Assembly (NCBI GenBank): GCA_965220105.1
Contig: OZ244811.1
Location: forward strand, 248,001 to 312,000
DNA length: 64,000 nt
Direction of reading: 5' to 3'
Origin: Bin87 sp965220105
Lineage (GTDB): Bacteria; Chloroflexota; Dehalococcoidia; Lucifugimonadales; UBA3495
The translations under genes were made by a program, and so were the position numbers. Positions 60,356 through 64,000 of this stretch are shown in pieces (within the stretch, counting starts at the first letter, position 1; each line of letters begins with the position of its first letter). A model generated the notes under the pieces. It did not search any database. It was not told the origin of the DNA and saw only the letters and a program-made list of their open reading frames with translations.

Positions 60356-61351
60356 CTAGCCCCAGGTGGCAAACCCCATGGCGCAACCGGTGCCGGCCGG
60401 TGAGCGGTAGCAGGGCACGTAGTCCACTACGTCCATGTCCAGGTGCTCCGTGGCGCCGGTCACTACAATCCAGTTGCGAATTTCGGAGCTGCCGGAGTTT
60501 ATCTTCTCGCGAGGCAGCGCGGACAGCTGGTCGACACTTTTGGCCTTCATACCCGCCAACGCCATCTGGTCCAGCTCCTCATCGACAACAAAGTGGCTGA
60601 GCCCTCCCGAGGCCAGGATTCCGACCCGGATGTCCCGTGGCCAGGACTCGATGGCGGACTTCAGTGACTGCCCCAGGTTGTAGCACCGCTTCGGCGTGGG
60701 CTGATTGGGCGGGTAGTAGGTGTTGAGCATGACGGGCACGGTGGGAATCGTCGCGCCGGTCATCAGGCGGTTGTAGACGTACCCGAAGGCGTGGCCGATG
60801 CCGCCCTTTGCCCCTCCTCCCTTGCTCGGGTCCAGGAAGTTGGACACTCCCACATCAAACTCATCGTCCATCAGGCCGTCGATCATGTGTCGGGCCAACG
60901 CCGAGTCGGTGGGCGCAATCACGTCTTCGGTCTTGTAGCCAATGAGATGCTGGTTGCCGGTGGACGGTCCGGCCTCGTGGCCGGCGACCTTCACCTCGTC
61001 GCCCCAATAGACGCAGAAGGCGGGCATATTGTCGTCCAGCAGGTACTCATGCTGGTCATCGCCAACCATCACGAGCACGTCCAGCCGCGCGTCATACAGC
61101 TTGCGGGACAGGTGGTCGATGGCTTTCTGATTCTGCTGGTGGCGCTGTTCAAATTTGGCTTGCGTTATCTCGTTGGCGATGCGCTCCGTGTCGACCCGCG
61201 CCAGCAGGTCCTCGAAGTTTGAGGTGATGCCGTCGGTGCCAATCAACGCCGCGTGGCCCTTATCCCGCTCGCCACGGCCGGCCCATCCATCGGCCGGGGT
61301 ACTGAGTTGTGGGCTGTGGGAAGATGCCAAACCCAATACTAGCTCTGCCAT
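60356..61351 (-). CDS. LigB-type extradiol dioxygenase
   Basis: 331 residues behind AAGGAG. N-terminus LVLGLASSHSPQLSTPADGW, where SHSP carries the first His ligand of class III extradiol enzymes, then LVMVGDDQHEYLLDDNMPAF, and late GILASGGLSHFVVDEELDQM, with the second His and Glu region. It cleaves a catechol-type ring next to the hydroxyls with Fe(II). No alpha subunit LigA is encoded nearby. Convergent with the HpaB-type hydroxylase. Confidence 0.85.
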   Translation of the reverse strand: MAELVLGLASSHSPQLSTPADGWAGRGERDKGHAALIGTDGITSNFEDLLARVDTERIANEITQAKFEQRHQQNQKAIDHLSRKLYDARLDVLVMVGDDQHEYLLDDNMPAFCVYWGDEVKVAGHEAGPSTGNQHLIGYKTEDVIAPTDSALARHMIDGLMDDEFDVGVSNFLDPSKGGGAKGGIGHAFGYVYNRLMTGATIPTVPVMLNTYYPPNQPTPKRCYNLGQSLKSAIESWPRDIRVGILASGGLSHFVVDEELDQMALAGMKAKSVDQLSALPREKINSGSSEIRNWIVVTGATEHLDMDVVDYVPCYRSPAGTGCAMGFATWG

Positions 61352-61504
61352 TGTCCGGCTCCTTTTATCAACTGGTATTCAGTCAGTCGGCTGATCCAAC
61401 GTTTGCACAGCCCTCGTAACGCGGCTGCTGTGCTGACGCTCCAACCACTGAAGGGATATTACCACGGGGCGGCGTCGCAGGTAGCAGCGGCTGGCTCGCA
61501 TCCC

Positions 61505-62653
61505 TTAACCCACCGCCGCGGCCTCCAAATGGGGACTCACCACTCGGGAAACCTCGGCCACCGCCCGGTCGATTTCTGCGGCGGTGGTGTACCGGCCCAC
61601 TGAAAATCTCAGGGTTCCCATGGCGTAATCCAGCGGCACTCCCATCGCCACCAGCACGCTGGAAACATCCACCCGGTCGCTGTGGCATGCGGCGCCCGCC
61701 GAGGCCGCTAGGTCTTCCATCTCGTCCAGGACGGTGTTGGCCTCCACCCGTTTGAAGCTGACGCTGGAAGTGTTGGGCAAGCGTCGGCTGGGGTGCCCAT
61801 TGATCCGGATATCGCCGAAAGCCGCCTTCAACCCTGTCTCCAATCGGTTACGCATCCCCGCCATGTGCCGCCCGTACTCCTCCAGGTTTTGATGGATCAA
61901 CTCGCAGGCTTGCCCCAGCGCGGCCATGTGAATGACGTTTTCGGTGCCGGCCCGCCATTCCCCTTCGTGGCCGGCCCCGTGCATCAGCTTTTCTAACTTG
62001 ACCCCGGCCCGGACGTACAGCGCGCCAATGCCCTTCGGCGCATACAACTTGTGACCCGCGATGGACAACAGGTCGACGCCCAGATCGTCCACCCGCACCG
62101 GGATCTTGCCGACGGACTGGGCGCAGTCCGCGTGCACCAACACACCGCGACGATGTGCAATTTCGGTGATTTCCTCGATTGGCTCTATCGTGCCCACCTC
62201 GTTGTTGGCGTGCATGATGCTAACGAGCGTGGTCTGCGGAGTAATCGCCTCCGCCACCTGCGCCGGGTCTACCATTCCGTACTCGTCCACGGGCAGATAG
62301 GTAACGAGGTAGCCCCGGTCTTCCAGGAACTTGCACACTTCGATCACGGCCGGATGCTCCACCGCCGACGTAATCATGTGGTTGCCCCGGCTCCGGTTGG
62401 CGGCCAGAGCGCCCTTGATGGCGTAGTTGTTGGACTCGGTGCCGCCGCTGGTGAAGATGACCTCTCCGATATCGGAGCCGAGCATCTCGGCCACTTGCCG
62501 GCGGGCAACAGTGACGCCCTCATTGGCGTTGCGTCCGTAAACGTGACCGCTGGATGGATTGCCGAAATGCTCGTAGATGTACGGCAGCATCGCCTCGGCA
62601 ACCAGCGGGTCAATGGGGGTGGTGGCGTTGTAGTCCAGGTAAACCGGATTCAT
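61505..62653 (-). CDS. Cysteine desulfurase (NifS/IscS family)
   Basis: 382 residues from the ATG read at 62653 (MNPVYLDYNATTPID). A longer frame to 62758 lacks family similarity. Motifs: SGGTESNNYAIKGAL, VLVHADCAQSVGKIPV, PLP-Lys in LLSIAGHKLYAPKGIGA, and active-site Cys in SAGAACHSDRVDVSS. NifS/IscS-type enzymes deliver sulfur from cysteine to Fe-S clusters. No iscU, iscA or suf genes are adjacent in the window. Ribosome-binding site is poor, so expression may be modest. Confidence 0.9.
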   Translation of the reverse strand: MNPVYLDYNATTPIDPLVAEAMLPYIYEHFGNPSSGHVYGRNANEGVTVARRQVAEMLGSDIGEVIFTSGGTESNNYAIKGALAANRSRGNHMITSAVEHPAVIEVCKFLEDRGYLVTYLPVDEYGMVDPAQVAEAITPQTTLVSIMHANNEVGTIEPIEEITEIAHRRGVLVHADCAQSVGKIPVRVDDLGVDLLSIAGHKLYAPKGIGALYVRAGVKLEKLMHGAGHEGEWRAGTENVIHMAALGQACELIHQNLEEYGRHMAGMRNRLETGLKAAFGDIRINGHPSRRLPNTSSVSFKRVEANTVLDEMEDLAASAGAACHSDRVDVSSVLVAMGVPLDYAMGTLRFSVGRYTTAAEIDRAVAEVSRVVSPHLEAAAVG

Positions 62654-62935
62654 CGGCAGGTTCCTACACGGCAGACGAGAATATGCTGCTCGGCATATCC
62701 TGATGCGTTTGAAGGTACCAGAGGACGGTGCCCCAACCTCCGGGCGCGCCAGCATCACAATTACCCCTAGCGATGCCGGTCAAGCCGCGGCATCGCCAGG
62801 GGCGGGTCAGGGTATCGTGCCCCGTTGAACGAATGTGTCCGCCAGGGTTGAATCCCCGCAAGTGGAATCAAACCTTTACCCGGCTGGCGCTTTCGGTCAA
62901 CACAGGTTGCGGTTCAGCCATGCTGGAGCTGACAT

Positions 62936-63907
62936 TTAGTTTGGCACCCAGGCCATGGCGCCCACTTCGCTGAACTCCCGCTTGAGCTTCTGCCACGAAT
63001 CGCCAGCATCGCTGCTGGAATACACCTCGCCGAGCAGGCTGGATGCGAGCACAAAGTCGGGGTCCGCCGGGTGGGTGGCAATCGACCAGATGTTGGAGTT
63101 GGGTTCCACGGGCAGGGGCCGGGTCTCCCAGGTCTTGCCGGCATCCCTGGAACGCTGGATCGCGCCGGTACTGCCGATGGCCGTATCGCCCACTGCTGCG
63201 AAGATTACGTTGGGGTCGTCCGGTTTGATGGCGATTCCCCGGCTGTAGGGCAGGACGAAATGGTCCGTAGTCACGACAGACTGCCAGCTCTCGCCCATGT
63301 CGGTGGTGGCGAAGATTTCGCGGGGAGTGCTGGCCAGCACCTTGTTCGGCTCGCCCGGACTGATAGCCATGCCGTGGATGTCGGGGTGTACGCCCCCTTC
63401 AACGTGGGTCCAGGTGTCCCCGCCGTCCAGGCTCCGGTACACGCCATCGACTTCCACCCCAGCCCAGACGGTGCGGTGGTCCCTGGGGTCCACCATCAGC
63501 ATCGTTACCATCGGAGGACCGATGTGGCATTCCTGGGCCATCTGAACCGACAGCCTGGTCCAACTCTCGCCGCCGTCCCGGGAACGGTACAGCGCCGCCG
63601 GTTTAATGCCGACAAAGATGGTTTGGGTATCTTCAGGATCGATGGCGATTGACCAGATTGGAATGCCATCCATGGGCGACCACAACTTTTGCCACGATGC
63701 GCCTTTGTCTTCACTGCGGTAGATTCCGTTGTCCGAGCCGGCCAGGATGCGCCTGGGGTCATCGGGATAGACTGCCAGGGCTCTGACCTGGCATCCCAGG
63801 GGGAAGGGATCCCTGATGCGGTTCCAGTTTTCTCCGCTGTCCGGGCTGTGCCAGACGCCACCTCCGAATCCCACCGCTCCTACGCAGATACTGTAGTTCT
63901 TTTCCAT
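62936..63907 (-). CDS. BNR/sialidase-like repeat protein (WD40/YVTN-type beta-propeller)
   Basis: 323 residues behind GGAGGCGG. Tandem repeats contain the BNR-type Ser-x-Asp-x-Gly-x-x-Trp box: WHSPDSGENWNRI, YRSEDKGASWQKL, YRSRDGGESWTRL, YRSLDGGDTWTHV, ATTDMGESWQSV, QRSRDAGKTWETR and YSSSDAGDSWQKL. This layout is a seven-bladed propeller, like Ycf48 and VPS10-type domains. No signal peptide. It binds rather than cleaves, as no sialidase catalytic residues are visible. Its promoter lies at the edge of the window. Confidence 0.85.
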   Translation of the reverse strand: MEKNYSICVGAVGFGGGVWHSPDSGENWNRIRDPFPLGCQVRALAVYPDDPRRILAGSDNGIYRSEDKGASWQKLWSPMDGIPIWSIAIDPEDTQTIFVGIKPAALYRSRDGGESWTRLSVQMAQECHIGPPMVTMLMVDPRDHRTVWAGVEVDGVYRSLDGGDTWTHVEGGVHPDIHGMAISPGEPNKVLASTPREIFATTDMGESWQSVVTTDHFVLPYSRGIAIKPDDPNVIFAAVGDTAIGSTGAIQRSRDAGKTWETRPLPVEPNSNIWSIATHPADPDFVLASSLLGEVYSSSDAGDSWQKLKREFSEVGAMAWVPN

Positions 63908-63973
63908 AGCAAAACCGCCTCCATTGATAGGTTTCCCGTTCGTTTTGGGAGCATGCTTCCACTTTCGGACAGT

Positions 63974-63999
63974 ATACTGGTTTCTCCATCGAAACCCAA
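63974..63999 (-). promoter_or_regulatory. Possible promoter of the BNR-repeat gene
   Basis: On the minus strand -35 TTGGGT (63999-63994), 17-base spacer, -10 TATACT (63976-63971 region). The boxes are only moderately close to consensus. Confidence 0.45.
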
Positions 64000-64000
64000 A

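Noticed and set aside
1..64000. CRISPR array
   Set aside because: No regularly spaced direct repeats with unique spacers were seen. The repeated words are palindromic intergenic elements scattered over tens of kilobases.
1..64000. tRNA or rRNA genes
   Set aside because: No cloverleaf-compatible sequence with a T-loop GTTCGA(A/T) and acceptor pairing was recognised. The TGGTTCAAATC near 2598 is an IS end.

Overview
The window is a GC-rich bacterial chromosome segment. It carries T-box control of branched-chain amino acid synthesis, many single-copy catabolic enzymes (amidohydrolases, an M20 peptidase, a family III CoA transferase, a crotonase, a HpaB-type hydroxylase, a LigB-type dioxygenase), a DUF1800/DUF1501/NHL operon, and short palindromic intergenic repeats. 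This set of genes and repeats resembles Chloroflexota of the SAR202/Dehalococcoidia kind. That placement is inference from gene content; no rRNA or other taxonomic marker is present. No tRNA, rRNA or CRISPR array was recognised.

Left part (1 to about 18,560). The window opens with the N-terminal part of acetolactate synthase on the minus strand, behind a complete T-box leader with promoter, specifier, antiterminator and terminator. Next comes a pile-up of decayed insertion sequences: an IS701-like element with 148-bp perfect inverted ends, and an IS630-like element abutting it. After these lie a secreted HNH nuclease split over two frames, a frameshifted response regulator, an intact DUF2339/DUF3999 membrane pair, a methyltransferase, small secreted or membrane proteins, a twice-frameshifted PCMT-like methyltransferase, fragments of IS630-, IS481- and IS21-type transposition genes, a broken HtrA-like protease, and an aldo/keto reductase cut off by an IstB fragment. 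Pseudogenes are concentrated here.

Right part (about 18,980 to 63,907). Almost every gene is intact. In order: MFS transporter, M20 peptidase, crotonase, SelA-like PLP enzyme, PNPOx-like flavoprotein, CoA transferase, an AtzG/AtzE-like amidase pair, D-aminoacylase-like amidohydrolase, Rieske protein, beta-propeller plus Ig-like pair, ABC-F ATPase, RidA, a lone MqnA-like protein, the NHL/DUF1501/DUF1800 operon, VOC protein, RmlD-like SDR, alpha/beta hydrolase, FAH-family protein, two tandem HEPN/PaREP1-like paralogues below a DUF429 gene, NIPSNAP, GMC oxidoreductase, a HyuA/DUF917 pair, an SDR epimerase, two polysaccharide-deacetylase paralogues with a TRZ/ATZ-type amidohydrolase, a small coiled-coil membrane protein, a UDG-like protein with an overlapping 43-residue ORF, a HpaB-type hydroxylase convergent with a LigB-type dioxygenase, cysteine desulfurase and a BNR/sialidase-like repeat protein.

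The enzymes on the right suggest scavenging of cyclic amides, acylated amino acids, carboxylic acids and phenolics, in short independent modules rather than one long pathway. Two repeat families lie between the genes: a REPIN-like element (about 30-bp inverted arms around a 43 to 48-nt core) and a terminator-like hairpin repeat. The least explained loci are the HEPN pair with DUF429, the UDG-like/43-residue pair, the REPIN-like family with an inverted core, and the deacetylase/amidohydrolase operon.
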